A DNA stretch of 5,131 nt from Actinomycetes bacterium (GTDB taxonomy: Bacteria > Actinomycetota > Actinomycetes > Actinomycetales > Cellulomonadaceae). The notes below the pieces were generated by a model. The model did no database searches and had not been told where the DNA came from. It saw nothing but the letters and a program-made list of their open reading frames with translations. Shown one piece after another: positions 1 to 5,131 of this stretch. The position numbers and the translations under genes were made by a program. Every line of letters starts with the position of its first letter. Position 1 is the stretch's first letter. Where the stretch lies: assembly GCA_023389545.1 (NCBI GenBank), contig JAEWEI010000266.1, forward strand, positions 1 to 5,131. Reading direction: 5' to 3'.

Positions 1-1210
1 GCTGGGAGCCGGTGGGCTCGGGCGCGGTCGGGACCCACTGGCGCAGGCCCTGCGCCCGCCGCGTCTCGGCGTCCTCCTCGGCGTCCATCACGCTCACCAG
101 CGCGACCGCCCGGGTGCGCGGAAGCGCCTGGGGCGCCTCACGCCGGAGCCAGTCGACCAGTCCCTCGCGCAGGAAGCACCGCAGGTCGAACAGCGTGCCG
201 GCGTCGCGGGCGCTCGCCAGGGCGCGCAGCCGCACAAAGCCCTGGGTCGCGTCGGTCACCTGCAGCACGCCCACCCGGTGGTCCCACAGCGGCGTGTTGG
301 CCAGCAGCCGGGACATCTCCGCGCGCACGTCCTCGACGGGCACCTCCCAGTCGACGTCGATCTCCACGGTGCCGAGCAGATCGGCGGCCCGCCGCGTCCA
401 GTTCTCGAACGGGGTGGTGGTGAAGTACGTGGACGGCAGGATCAGGCGCCTGTCGTCCCAGACGTGCACCACCACGTACGTCAGCGTGATCTCCTCGATG
501 CGGCCCCACTCATTGAGCACGATCACCACGTCGTCGACCCGGATCGCGTCGGTGAACGCGAGCTGCACTCCGGCGAAGAAGTTCGCCAGCGAGCTCTGCG
601 CCGCGAGCCCGGCGACGATCGACAGCAGCCCGGCCGAGGCGAACACGCTCGCGCCGACGCCGCGCGCCTCCGGGAACGTCATGAGGATGCCCGCGAACGC
701 GCAGATCACCAGCACGGCCACGGTGATCCGGCGCACCACGCTGATCTGGGTGCGGATGCGGCGGGCCTGGCGGTTGTCGGGCACGTCCATGCGGTACCGG
801 TTGAGCATCGCGTCCTCGACCACGAACGCGAATGTGCCCACGAGCCAGGACACGGACACGATCAGGGAGATGAACAGCGTGTGCCCGACGATGCGGGTCC
901 AGCGTGCCGGGTCGGTGGAGAGCCAGATGCCGATCCACACGGAGATCAGCAGGAAGGTGACCTGCAGGGGGGCCCGCGACCTCCTCGTCAGGTCGGCCGC
1001 GATCGCGTACCGCTTCGCCACCCGGCGTGCGATGACAGAGACGATCGCAGCCGCGATGAGCGCCCCGATGGCGCACGCGACCAGCACGAGAGCCGGGATG
1101 ACGACCTCGCTCGGGTCGTCGATCACGGCGGCCAGGGTCACCACGTCAGGGTACGCACGGTGCGCGACGGCCGCCCGAGCGCGCGTCCACGGCGCCCAGC
1201 ACGGGCGCAT
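1..1210 (-). CDS. MscS-family mechanosensitive ion channel (C-terminus cut off by window edge)
   Basis: This is an inner-membrane channel expected to open under membrane tension and release solutes during hypo-osmotic shock. The frame stays open from ATG at 1208-1210 to base 1, giving 403 codons without a stop. Hydrophobic segments lie near residues 36-60, 80-98, 110-131 and 160-178. A Gly/Ala-rich pore-helix region follows at about 186-223 and leads into the MscS signature 'GLAAQSSLANFFAG' (201-214) and 'DAIRVDDVV' (221-229). The cytoplasmic beta domain follows, with 'LPSTYFTTTPFENWTR' at about 258-273, then an alpha/beta region. The start is uncertain. No clear Shine-Dalgarno precedes the ATG; GTG at 1211-1213 is directly adjacent, and GTGs at 1142-1144 and 1139-1141 would still keep all membrane segments. 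The gene is divergent from surE, 53 bases apart, with no evident functional link to it. The family call is firm; the particular MscS subfamily and the gating properties are not known. Confidence 0.93.
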   Translation of the reverse strand, partial: MRPCWAPWTRARAAVAHRAYPDVVTLAAVIDDPSEVVIPALVLVACAIGALIAAAIVSVIARRVAKRYAIAADLTRRSRAPLQVTFLLISVWIGIWLSTDPARWTRIVGHTLFISLIVSVSWLVGTFAFVVEDAMLNRYRMDVPDNRQARRIRTQISVVRRITVAVLVICAFAGILMTFPEARGVGASVFASAGLLSIVAGLAAQSSLANFFAGVQLAFTDAIRVDDVVIVLNEWGRIEEITLTYVVVHVWDDRRLILPSTYFTTTPFENWTRRAADLLGTVEIDVDWEVPVEDVRAEMSRLLANTPLWDHRVGVLQVTDATQGFVRLRALASARDAGTLFDLRCFLREGLVDWLRREAPQALPRTRAVALVSVMDAEEDAETRRAQGLRQWVPTAPEPTGSQ

Positions 1211-1221
1211 CACGGGCGCCC
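1192..1221. repeat. GGGCGC hexamer copies at 11-bp steps
   Basis: The hexamer GGGCGC or its complement occurs at 1192-1197 (complement), 1203-1208 and 1214-1219, with starts exactly 11 bp apart. A fourth copy (complement) at 1216-1221 overlaps the third. The longer unit CACGGGCGC is directly repeated at 1200-1208 and 1211-1219. The first two copies could also pair as a 6-bp stem around the 5-base loop AGCAC. An 11-bp step puts the copies on nearly the same face of the helix, which would suit a DNA-binding protein. GC-rich hexamers are common by chance in this genome, and the array overlaps the proposed N-terminal codons of the mscS gene, so a regulatory role is only a guess. Confidence 0.4.
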
Positions 1222-1227
1222 GTGATG
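1208..1227. promoter_or_regulatory. Perfect 20-bp palindrome at the mscS/surE divergence, candidate operator
   Basis: The half-site CATCACGGGC is followed directly by its exact reverse complement GCCCGTGATG, with no mismatch and no spacer. The left end contains the ATG start of mscS (read on the minus strand); the right end contains an ATG on the plus strand, 37 bases before the chosen surE start. Such symmetry between divergent genes is typical of a dimeric repressor or activator site, and it could equally form a hairpin in either 5' leader. No convincing -35/-10 pair was seen beside it. The palindrome itself is certain; its function is inferred only from position. Confidence 0.5.
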
Positions 1228-1248
1228 AGGTCGATGGAGGGACGTCGC

Positions 1249-1254
1249 GGGAGG
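1249..1254 (+). promoter_or_regulatory. Shine-Dalgarno for surE
   Basis: GGGAGG lies nine bases before GTG at 1264 and resembles the consensus closely. It selects the GTG at 1264 over the in-frame upstream GTG (1222), ATG (1225) and ATG (1234), none of which has a comparable site. It also makes the protein begin directly at the conserved N-terminal strand of SurE. Confidence 0.7.
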
Positions 1255-1263
1255 TGTCGTGCG

Positions 1264-2025
1264 GTGCGAGTGCTCGTGACGAATGACGACGGGGTCGCGT
1301 CGCCCGGCCTGGCGGTGCTCGTCCGGGTCGCGCGCGCCGTGGGCGGCGACGTGCTGGTGGCCGCCCCCGCACACGACGCGTCCGGCTCGAGCGCCGCGCT
1401 GACCGGCGCCGAGCATGGGGGCCGCATCGAGGCCGCGGACGCCCGTCCACCGGGCATGCCCGCAGAGGTGGCGTGCTTCGCTGTCGACGCCACCCCCGGG
1501 CTGATCGCCCTCGCCGCCGCGCGCGGACGTTTCGGCCTGCCACCTGACCTGGTCCTCTCCGGTGTCAACCGCGGGCCCAATACCGGCAGGGCGGTGCTGC
1601 ACTCGGGCACGGTGGGGGCTGTGCTCACCAGCGCCACGCACGGCATCGAGGGCCTCGCCGTGTCGCTCGCAGCAGCCGATCCCGCGCACTGGGACACCGC
1701 GGAGGCGTGCGCGCTCGCCACGCTCCGCATGCTGCTTGCGGCGCCCTCGCGGGGCCGCGCGGCCAACCTCAACGTGCCGGACCTGCCCCTGTCGGATGTG
1801 CGCGGGGTGCGGCGCGCGCGGCTCGCGGCGTTCGGCGCCGCGCAGGCCCACGTCGAGGAGCGCGAGGGCGGCGAGGTCGTCGTGGCCTACTCCAGCCCGG
1901 ACGAGTCGCCCGATGACGACACCGACGCGGCGCTGCTCGCACGCGGCTGGGCCACTCTCACGCTGGTCACAGCGCCCACATCTGACGACACGTCACCCCT
2001 GGGGCCGGTCGCGCTGCCGGGCTGA
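1264..2025 (+). CDS. surE: 5'/3'-nucleotidase SurE
   Basis: SurE is a cytoplasmic, metal-dependent phosphatase that removes phosphate from nucleoside 5'- and 3'-monophosphates and, in some bacteria, from short polyphosphate. The 253-residue protein starts with 'VRVLVTNDDGV' and carries all expected metal ligands: D8 and D9 in 'TNDDG', S40 in 'APAHDASGSS', and N102 in 'SGVNRGPNTG'. The following 'LHSGTVGAVLTSATHG' stretch and 'NLNVPDLP' also match the family, and the length is typical. GTG at 1264 is preferred because of its Shine-Dalgarno and because it places D8/D9 at the usual positions; starting at 1222 would add 14 residues not expected in the family. The gene stands alone, divergent from mscS and convergent with the carotenoid operon, with 12 bases between its stop and the crtEb stop. 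No carotenoid role is implied. Confidence 0.95.
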   Translation: MRVLVTNDDGVASPGLAVLVRVARAVGGDVLVAAPAHDASGSSAALTGAEHGGRIEAADARPPGMPAEVACFAVDATPGLIALAAARGRFGLPPDLVLSGVNRGPNTGRAVLHSGTVGAVLTSATHGIEGLAVSLAAADPAHWDTAEACALATLRMLLAAPSRGRAANLNVPDLPLSDVRGVRRARLAAFGAAQAHVEEREGGEVVVAYSSPDESPDDDTDAALLARGWATLTLVTAPTSDDTSPLGPVALPG

Positions 2026-2043
2026 GGTGCTGGCTCCTCAGCC
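2020..2043. terminator. Shared hairpin between convergent surE and crtEb, possible bidirectional terminator
   Basis: GGCTGAGG (2020-2027) pairs perfectly with CCTCAGCC (2036-2043) around an eight-base loop. The surE stop TGA (2023-2025) lies in the left arm and the crtEb stop (complement of TCA, 2038-2040) lies in the right arm, at mirror-image positions. Being symmetric, the hairpin would form in transcripts from either side. No T-tract follows on either strand, so it is not a canonical intrinsic terminator; actinobacterial terminators often lack one. The inverted repeat is clear; termination activity is inferred. Confidence 0.55.
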
Positions 2044-2907
2044 GAGCGCCTGGGCGATGAGCAGCATCGTCACCAGGAAACCCGTGACCAGGTTGAGCCA
2101 CAAGAAGCGGCGCCAGCCACGGTTCGCGCGCTCGCAGTCCGCGTCGGGCACCGACCAGAAGCTCGCGCTGTTCCACGCGTAGGGCAGCGGGAGCAGCGCC
2201 GCCAGCCAGCCCGGCCACGGCAGCACCACGAGCGTGGCCGCGGCCAGCAGGTACGCCACGGTGGCCGCGACGACAGTCGCATGGGCGCCCAGAACCGTCG
2301 CCACCGACGCGATGCCCCCGTCCCGGTCGGCCCGCACGTCCTGCACCGCGCCGAACGCGTGGGAGGCCATCCCCCACAGGGTGAACGCGGCCAGCACCGG
2401 CCACACCGTGCGGGCCGCCAGGTCCGCGCCCACCAGCACCAGGGCGTAGAGCAGCGGCCCGACGAAGTGCATCGCCGAGGTGAACGAGTCGAGCACCGGA
2501 CGTTCCTTGAAGCGCAGCCCTGGCGCCGAGTACGCGACCACCAGGAACAGCACGGCCAGCAGCGTGGCGCCCGCGCCGAGCGATCCCCGCACGATCAGCC
2601 ACACCGTGAACGGCGCCGTCGTCACCACGCAGGCCCACAGGATGCGCCGGTGCACGGTCCGCGCGACGGCGGGGTCTGCGAGCGCGCCCTCGATGCCGCC
2701 CTTGCGCGGGTTGCGCAGGTCGGAGGCGTAGTCGAAGACGTCGTTGACGCCGTACATCAGCAGGTTGTAGGGCCCCAGGAAGAACAGCGTGCCGACGACG
2801 AGCAGCGCGTCGACGCGCCCTCCCGTGGCGACGAGGTACCCGGCGGCGAACGGGTACGCGGTGTTGATCCAGGAGAACGGCCGCGAGGCCGCGATCACCT
2901 GCCTCAC
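2038..2907 (-). CDS. crtEb: Lycopene elongase, UbiA-family prenyltransferase
   Basis: This integral membrane enzyme is expected to transfer dimethylallyl groups to both ends of lycopene, giving a C45 and then an acyclic C50 carotenoid. The 289-residue protein has the two Asp-rich UbiA motifs that bind Mg-diphosphate: 'NDVFDYASD' at residues 55-63, followed by 'LRNPRKGG', and 'QDVRADRDGG' at 189-198, followed by 'IASVAT'. 'YSAPGLRFKERP' (126-137) is also family-typical. About eight hydrophobic helices fill the rest, including 34-52, 89-106, 113-127, 147-161 and segments near the C-terminus. GTG at 2907 is chosen because its GTGA overlaps the crtYf stop, and it places the conserved 'SRPFSWINTAYPF' (8-20) near the N-terminus; no strong Shine-Dalgarno is visible, which fits coupling. 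In-frame GTG at 2898 is an alternative. Longer in-frame extensions upstream lie inside crtYf and look like read-through. Another UbiA substrate is possible in principle, but the lycopene-cyclase neighbours make the elongase call strong. Confidence 0.92.
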   Translation of the reverse strand: MRQVIAASRPFSWINTAYPFAAGYLVATGGRVDALLVVGTLFFLGPYNLLMYGVNDVFDYASDLRNPRKGGIEGALADPAVARTVHRRILWACVVTTAPFTVWLIVRGSLGAGATLLAVLFLVVAYSAPGLRFKERPVLDSFTSAMHFVGPLLYALVLVGADLAARTVWPVLAAFTLWGMASHAFGAVQDVRADRDGGIASVATVLGAHATVVAATVAYLLAAATLVVLPWPGWLAALLPLPYAWNSASFWSVPDADCERANRGWRRFLWLNLVTGFLVTMLLIAQALG

Positions 2908-3254
2908 CCGTCGGCCCCGTCGGCGCTGCCTGGCGCCGGCGCCGCCGCATCCGCGTCCGAGGCCCGACGGCGGCGGCGACCCAGCACCGTCCACAGCACC
3001 GGCATCGCGATTCCCGCGGCGACCGGGTAAGCGAAGTCCTCAATCGGGGCGCCCCACACCCACACGCCCAGGATCTTCGCGGGGTCGTAGGTGTACAGGC
3101 CCACCTCGATCATCAAAGTGTCGAAGATCAAGGTGAGCATCAGCAGGTGAGCCACCGTCCAGACCACCGCCCAGCCGCGCAGTCGGCGCAGCACCGGCGC
3201 GCACACCAGGCAGAGGGCGAGGAGCACGGCGATGTTGAGCACGGCGTTGGTCAT
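2904..3254 (-). CDS. crtYf: C50 carotenoid cyclase subunit, second half (lycopene cyclase domain)
   Basis: This is one of two small membrane proteins that in known C50 pathways work as a heterodimer to cyclise the ends of flavuxanthin-type carotenoids. The 116-residue protein has three hydrophobic segments (about 5-22, 28-50 and 76-91). It carries the characteristic 'FDTLMIEVGLYTYDP' (44-58) and 'WVWGAPIEDFAYPVAA' (65-80); the acidic pair in 'PIED' is typical of this cyclase family. The C-terminus is an Arg run (93-97) followed by an Ala/Pro/Gly/Asp tail of low complexity (98-116). ATG at 3254 overlaps the crtYe stop as ATGA, and GGAG lies eight bases upstream. Whether the ring made is epsilon, gamma or beta cannot be read from the sequence by eye, so the Yf symbol rests on gene order. 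Confidence 0.88.
   Translation of the reverse strand: MTNAVLNIAVLLALCLVCAPVLRRLRGWAVVWTVAHLLMLTLIFDTLMIEVGLYTYDPAKILGVWVWGAPIEDFAYPVAAGIAMPVLWTVLGRRRRRASDADAAAPAPGSADGADG
2932..2943. repeat. 12-bp GC palindrome in the 3' end of crtYf
   Basis: GGCGCCGGCGCC is perfectly self-complementary and lies 25 bases before the crtEb start on the coding strand. A nearby GGCGC (2922-2926) could also pair with GCGCC (2933-2937). It encodes part of the Ala/Pro/Gly tail, so amino-acid composition and GC bias may be the whole explanation. If it folds in mRNA it could influence coupled translation of crtEb, which is speculation. Confidence 0.3.
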
Positions 3255-3616
3255 CGGTCGCGCTCCGCGGTCTCGCTGGGCTGGGCCCTGAGGCCACGCT
3301 CCCGCCCAGCGGCGGACCTGTCGAACCAGCGCCACGCGAGCAGCGCCAGGTAGCAGAGCAGCGTGAGGAAGAACGCCTCCTCCACGGGCAGCTCGGGAGC
3401 CAGCAGCAGGCCCGTCATGTGCGGGCTGTCGCCGCGCGCGAAGATGCCGAGCAGCAGCCCGGCGCCGTCCCACAGCAGGAATCCCACGACGCCGATGCCC
3501 ACGCACCACGCGGAGCGCCGCCAGTCAGACCAGAACGCGAGCCGGTGGGCGCGGTCCAACAGGGCGAGGCCTCCGAGGGAGACCAGCAGGGCGCCGAGGT
3601 AGGCGAGGCCTATCAC
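3251..3616 (-). CDS. crtYe: C50 carotenoid cyclase subunit, first half (lycopene cyclase domain)
   Basis: This is the partner subunit of the downstream crtYf product; neither half alone is expected to form the active cyclase. The 121-residue protein has hydrophobic segments at about 2-20, 36-58 and 81-97. Family-typical pieces are 'WSDWRRS' (29-35), 'WDGAGLLLGIFARGDS' (49-64), 'SPHMTGLLLAPELPVEE' (64-80) and 'FFLTLLCYL' (82-90). The Glu residues in 'ELPVEE' match the conserved acidic motif of CrtYc/CrtYe proteins. GTG at 3616 is chosen because it overlaps the crtI stop as GTGA and gives a normal length. A 48-residue in-frame upstream extension (to 3760) is Arg/Pro/Ala-rich, lies inside crtI and is not expected in the family. 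The hydrophilic C-terminus (99-121) is unremarkable. Ring specificity is unknown. Confidence 0.88.
   Translation of the reverse strand: MIGLAYLGALLVSLGGLALLDRAHRLAFWSDWRRSAWCVGIGVVGFLLWDGAGLLLGIFARGDSPHMTGLLLAPELPVEEAFFLTLLCYLALLAWRWFDRSAAGRERGLRAQPSETAERDR
3263..3266 (-). promoter_or_regulatory. Shine-Dalgarno for crtYf, inside crtYe
   Basis: GGAG on the minus strand sits eight bases before the crtYf ATG (3254). Of the three coupled crt starts in the window, this is the only one with a recognisable purine-rich site. crtYf may therefore initiate independently as well as by coupling, which could help balance the two cyclase subunits. Confidence 0.5.
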
Positions 3617-5131
3617 TGCCGCCCGCCCGACGGTCCCACCGGCCACAGGCCACGGGGCAGCGCCGCGTCCAGGAACCCGCGCCGCAGCGGGGTGGGCAGC
3701 GGGCGCGGCGACGTCTCGCCGAGCAGGCGCTTGACCACCAGCTCGGCGCTGATCAGGCACATCGGCAGTCCCACACCGGGAATCGTGCCACCGCCGACGT
3801 GCAGCAGGTTCGGGACGCGCGGGGACGCGTCACCGGGCCGGAACATCGCGCTCTGCCGCAGGGTGTGCTCCATGCCCAGCGCGGTGCCGCGCCACGCCGA
3901 GAAGTCCCGCGCGAAGTCAGCGGGCCCCACCACGCGCCGGGTCACGACACGGCCGCGCAGGTCGGCGATGCCCGCCCACGCCCCGACCTGGTCGAGGAAC
4001 CTGTCGGCGTGGGCCTCGAGTCGCGCCCGGGAGGCCGGATCGGCGCCGAGCGTGGCATCGGCCGGGAATGGGACCAGCAGGAAGAGGTTCTCGTGGCCGG
4101 GCGGCGCGGCGCTGGGATCGGTGGCGGTGGTGCGCGAGACGTAGGCGGACGCCACCTGCGGCACCCGCAGCGTCGACGGGTCCGCGCCTGGGCGCTCGCC
4201 CAGGATGGCGGCGAAGTTCCCCGTCCAGTCGCGGGTGAAGAACAGCGAGTGGTGCGCCAGTTCGGGTAGCTCGCCGCGCACCCCCGCCATCACCAGCATC
4301 GACGAGATCCCCGGCCCTCGGTCGCGCCACCACGGCTCCGGCAGCGAGCGGTGACGGGGTCCGAGCAGCGCGGTCTCGGTGTGGTGCCGGTCCGCGCCGG
4401 AGACGACGATGTCGGCCTCCACGAGCTCGCCCGAGGCGAGCCGCACGCCGCGCGCCACACCTGTGCGCCGGGGATGGCGCAGGGTGCGCGGAGCGGGCTC
4501 CACCTCGATCGACGCCACGTCGGCCCCTGTGCGGATCTGCACGCCGTGGTCGCGCGCGATGCGCTCCAGCGCCTCGATCAGCGTGTACATCCCGCCGCGG
4601 GGATACCGCACGCCGTCCACGAGGTCGAGGTGGCTCATCAGCGAGTACAGGGCAGGCACCCGGTACGGCGACGATCCCAGGAACACCGCGTGGTAGCCGA
4701 GCACCTGGCGCAGCACCGGATGCTGGACGACGCCTGACACCTTGTCGGCGAGCGAGCGGGTGAGCAACGCCGCGAGCGTCCCCGCCCTGCGCAGCACCTC
4801 GGCGGACAGCGCCCGGTCGGGCCGCTGGAACGTCGTGTAGAGGAAGTGGTCGAGAGCGATGCGGTAGGCCTCGCTGGACTCGGCGGCGTAGGCGCGCATG
4901 GCCTCGCCGGCGCCGGGCTCGAGCGCGTCGAAGGCCTTCCAGTTCAGCTCGGGATCGGCGGCGACCTCCAGCATCGCGGCGGGGCCCGGGCCCACGGGCT
5001 CCGGGAAAACCCGGTATGCGGGGTCGAGGCGCAGCAGGTCCAGGTGGTCCTCGACGCGCTCGCCGAGCAGCGAGAACAGGTGCTCGACGACCTCCGGCAT
5101 GAAGTACCACGACGGCCCGGTGTCGAACCGG
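3613..5131 (-). CDS. crtI: Phytoene desaturase CrtI (N-terminus beyond right edge)
   Basis: CrtI is an FAD-dependent, membrane-associated desaturase that introduces double bonds into 15-cis-phytoene, normally four steps to lycopene in this pathway. The visible 505 codons are open to the window edge. The frame begins 'RFDTGPSWYFMPEV', a strongly conserved early CrtI motif, so the missing part should be only the N-terminal dinucleotide-binding GxGxxG segment. ATG at 5100 is internal to that motif and is not the start. The C-terminal FAD-binding signature 'NLLHVGGGTIPGVGLPMC' lies at 3763-3810 and is followed by 'LISAELVVKRLLGE'. A further Pro/Arg-rich tail of about 33 residues ends the protein. 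The His common in 'THPG' is Ile here. The gene overlaps crtYe by four bases and leads the visible part of the operon. The number of desaturation steps cannot be judged from sequence. Confidence 0.95.
   Translation of the reverse strand, partial: RFDTGPSWYFMPEVVEHLFSLLGERVEDHLDLLRLDPAYRVFPEPVGPGPAAMLEVAADPELNWKAFDALEPGAGEAMRAYAAESSEAYRIALDHFLYTTFQRPDRALSAEVLRRAGTLAALLTRSLADKVSGVVQHPVLRQVLGYHAVFLGSSPYRVPALYSLMSHLDLVDGVRYPRGGMYTLIEALERIARDHGVQIRTGADVASIEVEPAPRTLRHPRRTGVARGVRLASGELVEADIVVSGADRHHTETALLGPRHRSLPEPWWRDRGPGISSMLVMAGVRGELPELAHHSLFFTRDWTGNFAAILGERPGADPSTLRVPQVASAYVSRTTATDPSAAPPGHENLFLLVPFPADATLGADPASRARLEAHADRFLDQVGAWAGIADLRGRVVTRRVVGPADFARDFSAWRGTALGMEHTLRQSAMFRPGDASPRVPNLLHVGGGTIPGVGLPMCLISAELVVKRLLGETSPRPLPTPLRRGFLDAALPRGLWPVGPSGGRQ

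Larger units (their letters stand above)
2038..5131 (-). other. C50 carotenoid biosynthesis operon, distal part (crtI-crtYe-crtYf-crtEb)
   Basis: Four consecutive minus-strand genes overlap by four bases at each junction, so they are very probably one transcript. The order matches the end of the Corynebacterium glutamicum decaprenoxanthin cluster. Geranylgeranyl diphosphate synthase (crtE) and phytoene synthase (crtB) are absent here and would be expected upstream, beyond the right edge, together with the promoter. The operon ends at crtEb, since the next gene (surE) faces it. Confidence 0.85.

Noticed and set aside
1146..1160. A TACCCT (minus strand) resembling a -10 box within the mscS 5' region
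   Set aside because: No matching -35 element lies at a suitable distance, and six-base TANNNT matches are too frequent to count alone.
1222..1263. A longer SurE starting at GTG 1222, ATG 1225 or ATG 1234
   Set aside because: The extra residues are Arg/Gly-rich and not expected in SurE, and the good Shine-Dalgarno at 1249-1254 serves GTG 1264.
12..1286. A 424-residue open frame on the plus strand, and a 315-residue one at 278-1225, opposite mscS
   Set aside because: Both translations are rich in Arg, Ala, Ser, His and Thr without family motifs, and run antisense to a clear MscS channel. Long antisense frames are expected where third positions are nearly all G or C.
1264..2025. surE as a functional member of the carotenoid cluster
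   Set aside because: It is on the opposite strand and convergent, and its nucleotidase family has no known carotenoid role; adjacency looks incidental.
2908..2994. Extension of crtEb upstream to 2994
   Set aside because: The added residues are low-complexity Gly/Arg/Pro and lie wholly within the crtYf coding region; the GTGA overlap at 2904-2907 is the better start.
2281..3030. A 249-residue plus-strand open frame opposite crtEb
   Set aside because: It is a His/Arg/Gln/Pro-rich shadow with no recognisable domain, antisense to a UbiA protein with both Asp-rich motifs.
3617..3760. Extension of crtYe upstream to 3760
   Set aside because: The region encodes the conserved CrtI C-terminus in another frame, and the extension is Arg/Pro/Ala-rich, unlike the cyclase family.
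3917..5110. A 397-residue open frame on the minus strand overlapping crtI in another frame
   Set aside because: Its Arg/Ala/Gly/Pro-rich composition is the typical frame-shift shadow of a high-GC gene; the crtI frame holds all the conserved motifs.

Overview
This is a G+C-rich window (roughly 70% or more by eye, with almost every third codon position G or C) from a pigmented high-GC actinobacterium. The protein sequences fit Micrococcales-type or Corynebacterium-like relatives, but I cannot name a genus. Coding density is nearly complete and no stretch over 300 bases lacks a gene. There are no RNA genes, mobile elements or CRISPR arrays.

Layout, left to right. (1) Positions 1-1210, minus strand: an MscS-family mechanosensitive channel whose C-terminal end runs off the left edge. 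(2) Positions 1211-1263: a 53-base divergent gap carrying a perfect 20-bp palindrome at the mscS start. (3) Positions 1264-2025, plus strand: surE, a 5'/3'-nucleotidase. (4) Positions 2020-2043: an 8-bp-stem hairpin shared by the ends of two convergent genes. (5) Positions 2038-5131, minus strand: the distal part of a carotenoid operon, transcribed right to left as crtI (5' end outside the window), crtYe, crtYf, crtEb.

The carotenoid genes form one pathway. CrtI desaturates phytoene to lycopene. CrtEb, a UbiA-type prenyltransferase, adds C5 units to both ends of lycopene, giving an acyclic C50 carotenoid of the flavuxanthin type. CrtYe and CrtYf, two small membrane proteins that act as a heterodimer in known systems, close the end rings. 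The expected product is a cyclic C50 pigment of the decaprenoxanthin, sarcinaxanthin or C.p.450 class. The gene order crtI-crtYe-crtYf-crtEb is that of Corynebacterium glutamicum (decaprenoxanthin), but order alone does not prove ring type. All three junctions are 4-base start/stop overlaps, which points to translational coupling. crtE and crtB, needed for phytoene, would be expected beyond the right edge.

I found no evidence of an undescribed system. The points most worth a second look are compact regulatory or structural details: the palindrome with 11-bp-phased hexamers at the mscS/surE divergence, the hairpin enclosing both convergent stop codons, and the unbroken chain of coupled crt genes.
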